64,000 bases of DNA from Calliphora vicina (taxonomy: Eukaryota; Arthropoda; Insecta; Diptera; Calliphoridae): contig NC_088780.1 of the NCBI RefSeq assembly GCF_958450345.1, forward strand, positions 105,598,226 to 105,662,225, read 5' to 3'. The translations under genes were made by a program, and so were the position numbers. The notes below the pieces were generated by a model. That model ran no database searches. It worked only from the letters and a program-made list of their open reading frames with translations, and had not been told where the DNA came from. Shown piece by piece: positions 44,610 through 57,565 of the stretch (position 1 is its first letter; each line of letters begins with the position of its first letter).

Positions 44610-46330
44610 GTGGCCCTATTCGAGGATTAAAATTCAATTTTGTCCTTCTTCCTCATGAATTTAAAGCAGAATGATATAAAAATATTTGGCTCTATTGGTA
44701 AGATTGATCTAGGTATTATTAAAAATAATGCGACTTTTCTGGTATAACTTTTATAAAGCAATGGCGATTTTCCCAATTTGATCATCCCAAACATATAGAG
44801 ACAATCATCGGTTGTATCTGAAAAAGGGTTAAAAAATATTAGTTCGTAACAAAATTAAAATTAAACTAAAAAAATTTAAAAATCTCGTTCCAAACAACAC
44901 ATCATCCATGAAATGGGTTTGGCCTTAGATAAAAAAAACAAATCAAATTATAGATTTAAAAAAAAACTTCTTTGTGAAATTTATGATTTTCTCATTGAAT
45001 GGCAACAAATTTGCATATGAAAAAATGTTTGCAAAAAACAAAACCAACAACAAAAAAAACATTCAAACAATCGAACAAGTACATTTTTTTTGCTTACAAT
45101 CCAACTTATATGGTCATATAAATAGATATGTTATTTGAAATTGAAATAAGAAACCAACATTGATGCATCATCTCATTGTGAAGCTGAAAAAGAAAGTCAA
45201 AAGAATAAAAAAACTATCAGAATTCCATTCGACCATTCCAATTTTTTAACCAAATTATTCCTATACACGAATGGAGACATTGATACTCTTATCGCCATGC
45301 AAAAAGATGCTACCTAGAATGTTGAATCTTTGATTCGATAGGACTGGATGGTGGATGATGAAGTAACACACTGTGTCCTACTCTTCCTCATCTTGACAAC
45401 TTCTATAGTCATTTATATGGTATGTACTCTGATCAGACAATGATCACCATTTATCCATTTTGCATCATCTTTCTAACTAAAATATTGTCTGAACTGATTT
45501 GATAGTATGAATGACACACACCTTCATCATCAGCATCAGTTCGTTTACTGTACAATAGCTCTTCTTTCATCTATTCAATGAATATCTCTAAAAGACACCC
45601 GAATAGGGTATCTGTTTGTTATAATCAATGATTTGCGATTACGTGCCACCATAGTAGCGAGGAGTCTGATGAAAGAGTTGAGAACAACAAACTCTCTTGG
45701 AAAATGACCCATCATACACCAGATTTGGAAACACCCTCTACGTGTGTACTATATATTAGATACAACCAAATACAAATGCAGAAGTATTTATTCAAAAGAT
45801 TACTTGAACGCATCATTAATTCAATGCAATTCATACAACATCGTACAATCCAACATTAAATAGCTACAAATACACCAAAATCCATACATGGACTGACTCG
45901 TACATAGATCAAATCAAGCTATACATAAGAATTCTTTTGTTGTACTAACTAATACGAGTGAGTTGAGTACAAGTGGTGCTAATGTGGGAATCAACCATTC
46001 ATTAATTGTTTGGTTGGTTTTGTATTTATTTTATTTTTTGTTAAGCGATTGTTGTTTGCTGGCTATTTGCATTCAAACGATTTTAACTTCACAAATACAA
46101 AAAAAAATGGAAAAAATCTTAATTAATTGCAAACATGACATGATGCGGTTGCTGTGGTAAATCTTGGGCAGTATATAACACCATTTCAGTGGTTAATTTT
46201 TAAAATATATTTTGGAATATACATACGTATCATTAAATATTGAGTCTTTAATTATACAGAATGATTGTTGTTGTAACGGCTCTGCGGTCGTTGAAAGCTC
46301 TTTCTTGAAAGATATTAAAAGACATTTTAA
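44610..46330. other. No gene recognised
   Basis: A+T-rich sequence. Some plus and minus frames are open for 60 codons but lack domains and splice support. Confidence 0.4.
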
Positions 46331-46479
46331 TTATTTGTGTTAGGGTTAGTACAGGGTGTCCGCCGGGAGGGTATACTACTTTGTTTAACCGCCATTTTGG
46401 TAAACATTAGTCTTTACAGTTCATATTTGGCAGTTATAAAGTAGACACGTGTCAAACAAATATTTGGCATAATTTTTAA

Positions 46480-46680
46480 TTTTTGATATACCCGAGGTGA
46501 CCCACTTTGGGGCATTGTGGCTCGGCCCTCCCTTGGCCCAAATTCAAAACTTAAACTCAATCAAAACCTCCTCTATAGCCACGTGAAATTTTATTAAAAT
46601 CGGGTTATACGTTTAGAAGTTTCATATTTATTTCCACTTTTCTCGGTTCCCCCCCATAAAGTTTGAAGCAGACACTACAT
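46480..46680. repeat. Second copy of the ATACCCGAGGTG repeat
   Basis: Same phrases as at 39620-39750, from 'atacccgaggtgacccactt' to 'gtttagaagtttcatattta'. Directly left of the jockey fragment. Confidence 0.6.
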
Positions 46681-46734
46681 CTTATATATTTAAAGAGTTT
46701 CATGATTGTAGCAGCGTAAACAATTTTACAATAT

Positions 46735-47385
46735 TTCTGCAATATCAAGTCCAAGAAATTGTGCTACTTCTGCTGGATGGATCCATAAATCTGCTGGATG
46801 TAGGGCTGGCTGGACAGTTGAAAATGTGGAGGGTATCATGAGAACCCTGACCACATGCTGGGCATAAGTTGATGACTCCTCCGGTGACATCCCAGAAGGG
46901 ACTATTGCGTCAGCATGACATTATGTTCCTTGACCGGTAGAACCTTAGTTTCCTCGTGAAGGTGTTGTTCGGAGGTAATTTGGAGGCAGTCTGTGACGGT
47001 CCTTAAGGCTGCATTTTGACAGCTTTGAATATTTCTCCACAGAGCATCACTTAACGAAGGCGAGCACACTGGATCAACTGACCGCCCAATCGTCTTGTAG
47101 GTTTGCTAGCAAGGTTTCTTTGTCCATACCCCAAGTGCTGCCGGCTAGTGCATTGAGAAACTTGTTCCTATTTCGTAGTTTATGCGTGATTGCAGTGGCG
47201 TGTGCTGAGGAGGTAAAAAGGCTAACAAAAGTGACACCAAAGATGTTCGGGTGGTTCACTGTCGGAATTTGTACACCGTCGACCATGATGCCTAAGTTGA
47301 GTTTTTCCTCCTTCGTCCAGGTGGTGAAGAGTGTTGTCGATGACTTCGTTTCTGCCTTGTTACTCCGCCCGGTCATTAGCAAGAT
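46735..47385 (-). pseudogene. Jockey-type reverse transcriptase tail
   Basis: The minus strand from 47385 reads STTLFTTWTKEEKLNLGIMV, then DGVQIPTVNHPNIFGVTFVS, ATAITHKLRNRNKFLNALAG and STWGMDKETLL, the region after the RT active site in jockey elements. After a frameshift it continues NIQSCQNAALRT-like, and then NLCPACGQGSHDTLHIFNCP and PTS..LWIHPAEVAQFL at the very end. Broken by frameshifts. Same family as the plus-strand copy at 31060-31545. Confidence 0.85.
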
Positions 47386-47399
47386 AGTCTATATGCAAG

Positions 47400-48640
47400 A
47401 TAGTCAAGATAGTCAAACTAGAGTAATTTCAGATGGCTAAATAAAATGTATGTGACAGAATCGCCGTCTGACTGTCAACAATTATGGAAAAGCAAATATT
47501 CCTAAGCGATTTGGGTGATCACTTCACCCCATTATGTGATCATTTTTATTCAGACATGGTGTAGTTATGGTTTGCTGATATATTGGCAAATACTACAAAC
47601 ATTGATTCAGTGGCTATTTGATGCTGGTTTCTTGTTCTGAGATGTTTGCGAGACGAGTAGCAACCAACCAATAGCATTTGCTGCCTGACAGCTTTGACTG
47701 CATTTTGTTTATGTAGTTTATGATTATGCAAATTTATAGATGAGAAGAAAAAAACAAACTGTATAGTGGAAAACAAAGAAATAAAATTAATAACAACGAC
47801 GTCCTTGGTTTAATGTAGAGGTGTGCTGCTTTGCTTGTAAGGCAAATATAACAATATCCAAAAAAAAAAACTGAAACAAAACAAATGATCATAATATTAA
47901 CTATTTTGAGTTTGAAGAAACAACTGAGAAAAGAAATCATCAAATTTAAAATAACAACAAAATGAAAATATAATTTAATTAATATCTCCCTAATTTTTGT
48001 TTTTTTTTTCATTTAAATACAATGACCAGCCAGCAAGCAGTCTCCATCTTTATGTGACTTCTTTGTTTTCTTATTTTGTTCAAGGTCAATATGATTTTAT
48101 TGTTTATAATTTGTTTCTTCATTTATTGTGTGTCAATCTCATCTCTCACTAAAACAAGAAGAAGATTAGGTGTTTAAAAATATCATAATTAATTTAATCG
48201 CTAATTAAAACAACAACAATAACAACAGAACAAGTGTTAAATAAAAATTCACGCGATTTGCTGTTTTAGTGTGAAAGCACTTTATTATTTATGCACGTCA
48301 AAATAATAACAATAATAAATGAACAATTAACAAAAACAAACATAAGACATTAAAACAATGCTTGTGTATTTATGTTGTGACAATACCCAGCAGTTCTGGG
48401 TCACAACTTGTCACCGAATTAGCTATTTAAATAATGAGTTAAATATTTAATAAGAGCTAGTTTTTGGGATAGAGATAATCTACATTCTTTGTTTAAGCTA
48501 AAATTTTGATTTTTCACTTATCGTTTATTTAGTTTAACTGAGCATCATTAGCCATTAAATCCATACATAGTTAGAACTGTCAAAACACAAACAGTTAAAA
48601 AAAAAATAAATAAATAAACAATAAAACACAACAGTTTTTT
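47400..48640. other. No gene recognised
   Basis: A+T-rich sequence. A short CCCAGCAGTTCTGGG palindrome at about 48388-48402 is identical to the outer end of the 58.9-59.5 kb element and may be a scar of that family. Confidence 0.4.
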
Positions 48641-48642
48641 AT

Positions 48643-49471
48643 ACAATTTAAATTATTCGATTAACCGAATAATTCCTATTTAAATGTTAAACTGAAAATA
48701 AAACCACGAATTTTGTGTACTTATTTAAGTGCTTTAATTGAGGAACCGCAGAACAAAAGGTACTTTTTCGCATCTATTATATAGTATATTAGATCAGGAT
48801 TAAAAACATTCATTTAAAATACTATCGTTAAAAAAACGCAAAAAAAAACATATTTTTTAATTTTGTTTTTAACAAAACGTACTTTTTTTCTTTATTTTTT
48901 AACAAAACGTTCTTTTTCCGATATTAAAATGGTTTTATATCAAATATCCTTAACATTTAATGTGGTGACTTAAGGCATTTAGATATATCTATTGATAAGT
49001 AAGAAACTTGTTACCATTTCCAGGTTCATGCAGTTTTTTAAGGGGGCGAAATAAATAAAACTCATTTTCCCAAAAATTTTAAATGTGCGAAAAAGTACCT
49101 TTTGTTCTGCGGCTCCTCAATTATAATTTAATAATTTCTATAAGTTCTGATAAAATACTCGTTTCAGTAATATCCCCAGTTTGGTCTATTATCATGAATT
49201 CCTTCAACAAATAAATGTAAATTAAATATGTCAGTTGTTATATAATTCTTGGATGTTCGAAAAATATGTAATTTTACCTTGACAATTGTATTTGAACTAC
49301 AAAAAAATATGTTAAAGTGCAAAAAAAAATAAATTTCGGTTAATCGGTTAATCGACACAAATTAATCGGTTTATTTGTTATTTGAAAATCGTCAATTTTG
49401 AATTATTCGAACAGTTAACCGACCAAAATTAATCGGTTAACCGATTAACGGTTAATCGATTGAATACCCTA
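48643..49471. mobile_element. Truncated relative of the TAGGGTATTC hAT element
   Basis: The right end 'ttaatcgattgaataccc' + 'ta' matches the end type of the element at 42469-44074. Subterminal 'ggttaatcggttaatcg' and 'attattcgaacagttaaccg' repeats resemble its palindrome-rich ends, and 'attattcgattaaccgaata' near 48652 may be the other side. The left terminus and duplication are not found. The MITE at 48737-49121 is inserted in it. Confidence 0.55.
48737..49121. mobile_element. MITE with ATTGAGGAACCGCAG ends, copy 1
   Basis: Left ATTGAGGAACCGCAGAACAA and right (reversed) ATTGAGGAGCCGCAGAACAA pair over about 35 bases through 'aaggtactttttcgca'. TA lies on both sides. The interior has no ORF. 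A shorter copy is at 53851-54002. Confidence 0.88.
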
Positions 49472-49474
49472 GTA

Positions 49475-49870
49475 TATATGTATAAGTTTGTCATTCCGTT
49501 TGTAATTTCTACATTTTTCATTACCGACCCTATAAAGTATATTCTGGATCCTTATAGATAGCGGAGTCGATTAAGCCATGTCCGTCTGTCTGTTGAAATC
49601 AACTTTCCGAAGCCCCCAAACAACTTACATACACCAATATCTATACATCAATATCTCCGGAATTCTTCCGGCTCGGTTGCTATTTAAAGCCAAGAAAATC
49701 GGCCCGGATATAAGGAAAAAACCAGGACAACCTCGATGTTTGACCTATATCTGGATTACTAAGTCATTAATATAGACAATATATAATAATAATAGATATT
49801 TCAAAGACCTTTGAACGTATATAAGACCATAGTAAGTTGAACCTACAATGGGTCAAAATCGCAAAAAATA
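49475..49870 (-). repeat. GACCCTATAAAGTAT repeat family, good copy
   Basis: Nearly the reverse complement of 57100-57540: shared phrases are 'gaccctataaagtatattct', 'ggatccttatagatagcgga', 'gtcgattaagccatgtccgt', 'ccaggacaacctcga' and 'gaccatagtaagttgaacct'. Other pieces lie at 30445-30560, 51310-51480 and 61255-61390. No ORF; unidentified. Confidence 0.75.
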
Positions 49871-49879
49871 TTTTTTTTT

Positions 49880-51060
49880 TCACCAAAAGTTTTTTTTCGC
49901 TAAATATTAAAAAAAAATTGAAAAAACAAAAAAAAAATAATTCGAAAATTTGTTTTCCAAAAATTTTAAAAAAAAAAAAATTAGTTTATCAAAAATATTT
50001 AAAACTGTGTTCTTTGTAACAACATAAACATTGTTGTCGTACACATATAATTATTATTTTAATTTAATTTCTGCAATATTTTAATTATTGTATTTTGTGG
50101 TTTTTGTAAAATGTTTGCCATTAAATAATTACTTTAGCAATTTAATGTAAAGTAATCTGTTGGCTTATCTATACATTACTTAGAACCCAAACATATTTAA
50201 TTTGGAGTCAGTTAAGTAACTAGACATAAGTGAAAAATACGGATACATTACCACTATTAAAACTATTGGGTATGTTTGACATTAAAACTTTGTTGCAAAA
50301 AAAAAAAACGTTGTGTGAGATTTTTCTTCTAAAAATAAGCAGATAAAAAATACATGTGTCTACGATGTGAAACTTATCTTTTAAACTTAGAAAATTATGT
50401 GCCACACTTCATGTTTTCTTTGTACGTTTTCTTAGTAAACAATTAACGTACAGCATGTGAAGATGAGAATTTTTTAATTTTAACATTTCATCATCCAAAT
50501 TATATGGGAAAACAATTAGCAATTCCATTAATAATTAAAATGTCATTAAAAAATTCCAATTATGGAAAATTTGTAGCTAAAATCACAAGAATATTTTCAG
50601 CAACATTAAGTACCAAATGTTATCTCGTTTTCATTATTTAAAAATTGATTTTAATATAAATATTTGTTTAATATAATAATAAATAGGCAGAGAACATTCA
50701 TATAAATAAATACCTGATGTCATGCATATGAAAATTTCAAAATGTTTGACCAGTATGCTTTTTTCTAAAGCCAAATACATCCAGCTCACAATTAAATGCA
50801 TGTATCTACAACTGAACGCATGTATGAATTTAAAACCGATAAATCCATTAGATCGCGCCGAAACGGGATACTCAGTATTGCAGTCCTGTAACTTTATTAG
50901 GCGGGGCATTGATAGAATTGGTGTTTCAGTCCTCCTCCTTCTCATTATGAAAACTTTTGCAGTAATCATTATCAGAGAATCGGAATTACTCTATAGCTAC
51001 AATGATCACCTGCAGTAAAAAAAATATGAGAAAAGTCTCGAAGTCGTGTTAGGGTCTCAT
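49880..51060. other. No gene recognised
   Basis: Poly-A and poly-T rich. Overlapping open frames on both strands at 50634-51018 show no domain and look like chance. Confidence 0.35.
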
Positions 51061-51309
51061 CTTAGTGCACTAGCTGGTCTGTGCAGGCCTGAATAATTGC
51101 TGCTGAACCTGAGACAACAATTAACAGGCTGATGCCGCAGCTTGTGTGAAATTCTATAATATTTGAAATATTATTAGTTATGTTCATGTTATTTCACCAT
51201 GTTAGGTTATATGGGTTCTAACATTTATCGAAAAGATTACTAAATCATACAAAAACTTAGGATCTTTTTTTATAGAAAATATGACAAAAAATTTTGGCCA
51301 TTTTCGGTT

Positions 51310-51480
51310 AACCGACAAACTGTTTCTACACTCCGTTTGTAATTTCCAAAGTCGAAATAGCCATGTCCGTCTGTATATTCAAATTCTGAAGCCCCCCCAA
51401 ATAACTTATATACATGATTAATACATTAATATACCCGCTATGGTCCTGTAAAATAAGGATTAGCAGCCTACATTCCGACG
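51310..51480 (-). repeat. GACCCTATAAAGTAT family fragment
   Basis: 'ctccgtttgtaatttcca', 'agtcgaaatagccatgtccg' and 'gaagcccccccaaataactt' parallel 49495-49630. Confidence 0.55.
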
Positions 51481-51568
51481 ATGTTCTAAAGTTTCAATAA
51501 ACCGGGTAACAGTTTCATCCCCTATAAGATGCAGCGCACTTCTTGGAACTTGGTCCAGTAGCTCTTAA

Positions 51569-51871
51569 CTAGACCTTGCTCCTCCGGCCCATTTGTGGGA
51601 ATTATATTCTATTTTTGAAAGGAATTTAATTCCCTCATATACACTACAAGGTATCGTATATACGAAGTATGTCGGATTGGGAGAAATATATCCGACACCA
51701 TTTCAAGAAACTCAAGCAGCTAAAAGTTTACTTCGCAACATAAAATATATGACGATTCCAACGGAGTCTCACGGTATTCTCGTAGAATCAAAAGATTATC
51801 TAAACCTCCAACAGTTTCGTTACCTATACGAAGACATAATTGTGGTGAAGTATCTAGTCGTGTGTCAATAG
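51569..51871 (+). other. Unrecognised open frame, possibly part of a mobile element
   Basis: A 101-codon frame beginning LDLAPPAHLWELYSIFERN without an ATG at its start, continuing QETQAAKSLLRNIKYMTIP and then ESKDYLNLQQFRYLYEDIIV. The composition is protein-like (balanced charge, no A+T-run bias) and more so than most frames in this window. I do not recognise the family. It could be a retrotransposon or other selfish-element remnant. Confidence 0.3.
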
Positions 51872-51879
51872 GAAAGAAT

Positions 51880-52620
51880 GAGTTTTGAGTGTGTTGAAAT
51901 TATTATGAATATGAGCGACTAATATTACTATCATCCGCGAAAGAATAAATTGGATTTTAAGTGATTGTTAGTAAATCATTCATATTATTTATCTACGGTA
52001 TGCTGCCATGATATGACTTAAGGTTCATTATTAATACGTGTTGGCTATTTTCTTTTAAATTAAAAATTAAAATTAAGCAGAACTCCCTTTATTTGGTCTT
52101 TTACAATAAGAAAACTGTTTTTATTTGTATTCCTTATGTTTTGAAAACTAGAAAAAGTACCATGTCATTAGAGTTTTTCTTTTCCCGCACTTTTTCATTT
52201 TGTAAATGAATCCCGATTTCCCGGGATCACGGGAATTCCCGCATAGAACAAATTATTCAATTTTAAGAATGTAGACTTCGTTAAAAATCTAAAAAATGTT
52301 TTTTAGGTTAAAAATGTAATTGGGTACGAATAAAAAAATCCAATCAAAATTTAATATATAAAGAGATAAACTGACTCGATTTTTAATGTTGGTTATATAC
52401 AAACTTGTCACCATTTGTCATTGTATCGGAATTTCTATTCGATTTTATTCTATCTTCGTTAGATTCCAATTAATTCCGTTAATTCGCAAAAAAAAAGATG
52501 TTATCTTTAATTAAGTAAAGATGTTAATTTAAACTTGAAGAAAAGCCAATAATATTAAACAAAATTCAATTTCACGGAAGGTGGTTTTATTCCAAAAATT
52601 TTAGTTTTACTCTTTGTGAA
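51880..52620. other. No feature recognised
   Basis: A+T-rich, no supported gene or repeat ends. Confidence 0.35.
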
Positions 52621-52631
52621 AAAGCAAAACA

Positions 52632-52797
52632 TAGACAACAACTAGATAGGTAACTGAGAGCCAAAAACCTAAGTCTGTTGTCAAAAACGTAATTCATGAG
52701 AATGTATTGCATGTATTTGGTTATTGTATCACCCGTATGTGTGAAAAGAGAGTAATTTTTCCATATATATTACTCTCTCCTTCCGTTCTATGTGTTA
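52632..52797 (+). repeat. Dispersed repeat family A, copy 2
   Basis: Differs from 2388-2546 at only a few positions over about 160 bases, so the two copies spread recently relative to the other repeats here. It is followed at once by a fragment of the 63.2-63.4 kb element. Confidence 0.8.
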
Positions 52798-52843
52798 TAA
52801 TTCCACTTTCGATCGGAATAGAATTCTGTGACAGCCGTGAACA
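52797..52843. repeat. Right-end fragment of the AGGCCTGTCACA element
   Basis: 'aattccactttcgatcggaa', 'tagaattctgtgacag' matches 63415-63455 of the fuller copy. Confidence 0.65.
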
Positions 52844-52999
52844 TTCACAAGTTTTTGAAATATTTTGAATAATGAATAATGTCTATTTGGGTTAAATCGT
52901 TTTACTTGTATGAATCTTCTGCATTTGTTTTGGAGCTTTAAGCTTATTTTAGAGAAAGTCAAGTTCAAAAAACAAAACTAAGGAAAATAATTCCCGGGA

Positions 53000-53840
53000 A
53001 TTCTCGCACAATTTCCCGGTATTTCGAGATTGAAAATTTGTCTATTGCGTTTATGAACACTATGCATTGCAGTGTTGCTTTGCAAAATGCGTTTATGAAG
53101 TCGGCCAATGTTTTTCTTTACTAACTTAATAGAAATTTACTTTATGCTTAAATAGTATAGGGTAATATGTAGTCAGTGTACTCTCCTACTTGTTTTAATA
53201 TTGAGACCTGTGTTTATTTGGAAAGCAGTTTTTTTTTATTCAATAAAAATGTTTGCCTACAACTTTTCAAATATTTATTAAAATAAAATAAATAAACAAT
53301 TTTCGTGATGCCTTTTAAATTTTTTTTAAATTAAAAAACGTGGTTAAAATAGTCACGTACAAAATTATTAAACATTTTTATTGAAATTTAAGTCACATTT
53401 ATTAAAGTAGATGTAGACCTAGGATGTAACGTATATGTTGTAGTACAGGTGCCTACATGAGTTCTTATTCTTTGTAACAAAAACTCATTCATTCTTAAGT
53501 TGTAAGTTACACGTATATCGTTACCTTAAATGCAAAACAGAGTAACATCATTTTAAAAAAATAAGATATAAGATATAAAAATCAGAACTATCTCCAATAT
53601 TTTTCATTTGAGGTGCAAAAAAGCTATTACTGATCTTTAAAATGGTCGAACAGTATCAATTAAATGGGTCATTGATTTGGTATTTTTATAATATTTGGGT
53701 TGAAATCTTCTAGAAACAATCAAGTCAGCAAAATTTTTTTAATTTTTTTACTAAGTAAATGGGTTCTAAAAAAATGTGTGCTTAACAAAACGTACAACAA
53801 TAGTATAAAACAAAAAAAAAATATTTAATTTCAATGTGTA
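53000..53840. other. No feature recognised
   Basis: A+T-rich, no supported gene. Confidence 0.35.
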
Positions 53841-53850
53841 ATTTGTTTAT

Positions 53851-54002
53851 ATATTAGATCAGGATTAAAAATAAGTAAGTAAGAAACTTGTTACCATTTC
53901 CAGGTTCATGCAGTTTTTTAAGTGGGCGAAATAAATAAAACTCATTTTGCCAAAAATTTTAAATGTGCGAAAAAAGTACCTTTTGTTCTGCGGCTCCTCA
54001 AT
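53851..54002. mobile_element. MITE with ATTGAGGAGCCGCAG end, truncated copy 2
   Basis: Begins at 'atattagatcaggattaaaa' (matching 48786 on) and ends in the intact right repeat. It lacks the left repeat and about 190 internal bases present in copy 1, including the part before 'aagtaagaaacttgttacca'. Confidence 0.85.
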
Positions 54003-54009
54003 TAATATC

Positions 54010-55250
54010 AGTTACAGTACCAACGTTTATGGTATTATAAATTCAGAAAAGAAAACATTATTGATTTCTCGTATTTTATTTTAAAACATAATAAGAATCA
54101 CAATTCAGAATCAAAATTTTTGTTTGTTTTGCAATATTAAGTTATTATTCAATAAGTCAGACATTTAAAAAAGGTTTTCGTATTGTTACGTTGTTTTACA
54201 TTTCTTTTGACGATATGAATGTAAAATGTATCGTAGTATTTTATGTTAAATAACATAGCACGTGTGTTTTTACATTATCAACAACAACATAACTCTAGTA
54301 TTCAAATTTAAATTGATAAAGATGTCTGCTTGTGTGTGTGTGTTAATAAAAAATCCAAACATATGTAAGATATCATACTGAGAGGGTCCATATGTTAAAT
54401 ATTTAAACAAAATACCGAAAACAGCGTTCTTCCTACTTATTGCTTTTAGTGCACAATAACATACTGCTAATAATTTTAGCGTTGCCAGAAATATTAACTC
54501 AAATTATTTTGTTTATAAGCGAATAAGTCCTAAGTACATTTTCAAAAACCTAACATAACTAAAATCTTCTAATTTGAACCTGGTAATCAATAACCAATCT
54601 AAATTAAGCCTTGACTGTAATGTAAAATCATTCTGTATAAGACAGTTTTAAAACCACTTTGGATATACGGAATCCAATTATGGGGAACAGTAAGTGATAC
54701 CAGTATTGAAGTTACATATAAAGAGGAGCCAATCCAAAATTTTTAGGACATACATAGAGACTTATAAGTACAATTCATAAGTTTACAGACATTCGTGATA
54801 AATGCATCTCGAAATTACAACACCGTACAACACCATCGAACATTTTCTAAGAATATTCCCGAAATATTTCTTGTTTTGTGATAACCGTTAGTAAGTTGCA
54901 ACATTTAAAAAAAAATGTCTACTTGTTAGTTTTTTCAAAATATGTATTTATTTTCATTCCTAGACACTTTATATAGAGATATTTTGAAGACGCATCTAAA
55001 AATATATAAATCATGCATAAACATGCCGTAACTTTCGTGGAATTTCACAAAATTGTCAATCAAAAGTTAAATTATAAATTATAATTGAATTCAGCGAGAT
55101 CGTATTTTTTATAATCACATTTATTCAGATTTTTTCGGAAGTTCAAAAGCGTATAGTAAACATTTCCAATATATAATGCACTTACTCTATGTTAAAATAG
55201 AAACCAAATATATTATGCGTTTGTGCAGATGTTTGTAACGCCCAAAAATA
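54010..55250. other. No gene recognised
   Basis: A+T-rich sequence with a (tg)n run near 54330-54343. No supported exon. Confidence 0.4.
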
Positions 55251-55259
55251 TTAGTCAAA

Positions 55260-55862
55260 GTATACCGATATTAGTAAAGTATACCGATCGACTTAGAATC
55301 ACTTTCTGAGTCGATTAAACGATGTCCGTCCGATGTCCGTCGTGTCGACCAATTTTGGTACATATATATTTTAGCCCAAGGAGCAAATTGGCTGAATTCG
55401 GTTCATTATTTCACCTAGCCCCCATACAAATGTCTTCCCGAAATTGGACTTTATCGGTCATAAATGTTTAATTTATATATGTATCTCCACAAATTCCACT
55501 CCAAATAAGTTTTATATTTACAAAATTCATGTCACCATATTTTGTTACGATCGGTCCATAATTATTCATAGCTCCCATATAGACCCGCTTCCGAAAATCA
55601 CTTTAACGTGCATAATCTCTTAAAAATGTTGGTATACACACAAAATTCAACATAAATAACTTTCATAGAGACATAAATCACATGATCTAATTTCATGGTG
55701 ATCGGTCCATAATTGGTCATAGCTCCCATATAAGGCCCACTTCCAAAAATCACTCACGAATATAAATTATTGATATTTTAAAAGAAAAATGTTTTTGTTC
55801 ATTTACTTAGTGTAGGGTATAAAATGGTCGGGCTTGACCGACCATACTTTCTTTCTTGTTTA
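55260..55862 (-). repeat. Foldback-core repeat, separate copy
   Basis: The stretch from 'ttagcccaaggagcaaattg' to 'tccataattggtcatagctc' is the reverse complement of about 19400-19780. It ends in 'gggtataaaatggtcgggct' with the palindrome atggtcgggcttgaccgaccat. A duplicated 'cgatgtccgt' lies at its left. Confidence 0.7.
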
Positions 55863-55869
55863 TTTATAA

Positions 55870-56900
55870 TTTTATATATTTTTTTAAACTTTTTAGAATA
55901 TATTATTTTATATGACATGTGTGTTCGAATAAATGTCAAGATCCATGAAAAACCTTAAAAAAAGTCAAAGTTCATTTTTAGCTTGCTTCTAAAAATGTCT
56001 TGTGTTTCGACCAACTTTAATATACTCGTACATATTTTTGTATGTATTATAAATTACAAATAATTAGAAGTCTAAACTATACTTTTAAGTTTAATTAACC
56101 TTTTCGAAAATTTGATTGGTTCAAATTATCGCGGAAACTGTGGTATTCATACAATATATTTATTTGGATATTGAGCAGCATATACGGGTTTGTTTTCAAT
56201 TACGCTACAATTTGGAAGATATAAAAGTAACCTTGATTCAAATACCTTAGGATCGATATTAACATGATGTTAATACAGTATTTATTCCGGCACAGATATA
56301 TATTGTTACGAAGTTCCATTAACGATTTGAATTTAACGGTCTGTAACGGCTGCTTGCAACATTCAGCATGTTTATAAACACTTGCAGTGCTCGACAATCA
56401 ACAATGTTGATAACACGCTGTTATTAACATTGTTTGTAAGTCTAACAAATTTAACTGTTAAAGCTGCTAACATTAAAATATCTAGTAAAAGCTAGAAATA
56501 GAACATTCTAGTTTTGTCCGTTAGATAGATAATTTATGAAACTAATAGAAGATGGCACTGTGTATATAAATAGTAACAGATAAATGAAGTTAGTCAGTTT
56601 ATCATAGGCGCTGTTAGAATTAACATCAACAACATTATTTGTGTATTCTTGTACATTATAAAGTGTGTAAAATAAGTGTGTATGTGTATTAAAATTAGAG
56701 TTTCCTGTTTTAAGAGAAAAAAATTTTAAATATTCATAAACTGATAATTATCCTAAAATCAAATCTGTTATCAAAAATATGCAAGGTATTTTTATATATT
56801 ATCAACTGATATCTACATATAACAGACAAAATTCAAAACAGTTTCGGTTATTTTCGGTTTAGGACTTATCTCTTAATATTTCCATATTATAGACACCAGA
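55870..56900. other. No gene recognised
   Basis: A+T-rich, no supported ORF, splice signals or repeat ends. Confidence 0.35.
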
Positions 56901-56914
56901 ATCATTTGATAATA

Positions 56915-57565
56915 TAACAAGTAAGAGAGCTATATTCGGCTGTGCCGAATCGTATATACCCTTCACCAAATTATACTTCAAAATAAAAAATTTAAACATT
57001 TTTAGGTGAACAAAATTTTTTTTTCAGTTTTTTTTAATTTTTTGGAAAAAAAATTTTCGAGTTGTTTTTTTAAATTTAAATTTTTTTTTTGGTGAAAAAA
57101 ATTCTGATTAAAAAATATTTTTTCCGATTTTGACCCATTGTAGGTCCAACTTACTATGGTCTTATATACGTCGTTGCAAAGGTCTTTGAAATATCTATCA
57201 TTAGATATCCATATTGTCTATATTAATGACTTAGTAATCCAGATATTGGTCAAAAATAGTTAAAAAATCGAGGTTGTCCTGGTTTTTTCCATTTGTGGAC
57301 CGATTTTGCTGATTTTAAATAGTAAACTTCTCGAAAGCATGTCTGACAGAATTGTTGAAGATTTGGATCCCGAAGATAACAGGGGTCTTCAGAAAATTGA
57401 TTTCAACAAACAGACGGACAGACAGACGAACATGGCTAATCGACTCCGCTATCTATAAGGATCCAGAATATATATACTTTATAGGGTCGGAAATAAAAAA
57501 TGTAGAACTTACAAAAGGAATGACAAACTTATATATACCCTTCTCACGAAGGTGAAGGGTATAAA
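56915..57565 (+). repeat. TTCGGCTGTGCCGAA repeat, copy 1
   Basis: Starts with the palindrome attcggctgtgccgaat followed by 'cgtatatacccttcacc', and ends 'cgaaggtgaagggtataaaa', so tatacccttcacc is inverted at the far end. The middle is the GACCCTATAAAGTAT family in reverse. The architecture is shared with 57708-58372. No ORF beyond short chance frames. Confidence 0.7.

Noticed and set aside
47120..47440. 106-codon plus-strand frame
   Set aside because: Antisense of the jockey reverse transcriptase fragment.
50634..51018. Overlapping open frames on both strands
   Set aside because: Neither has a domain or start/splice support; overlapping open frames suggest chance.
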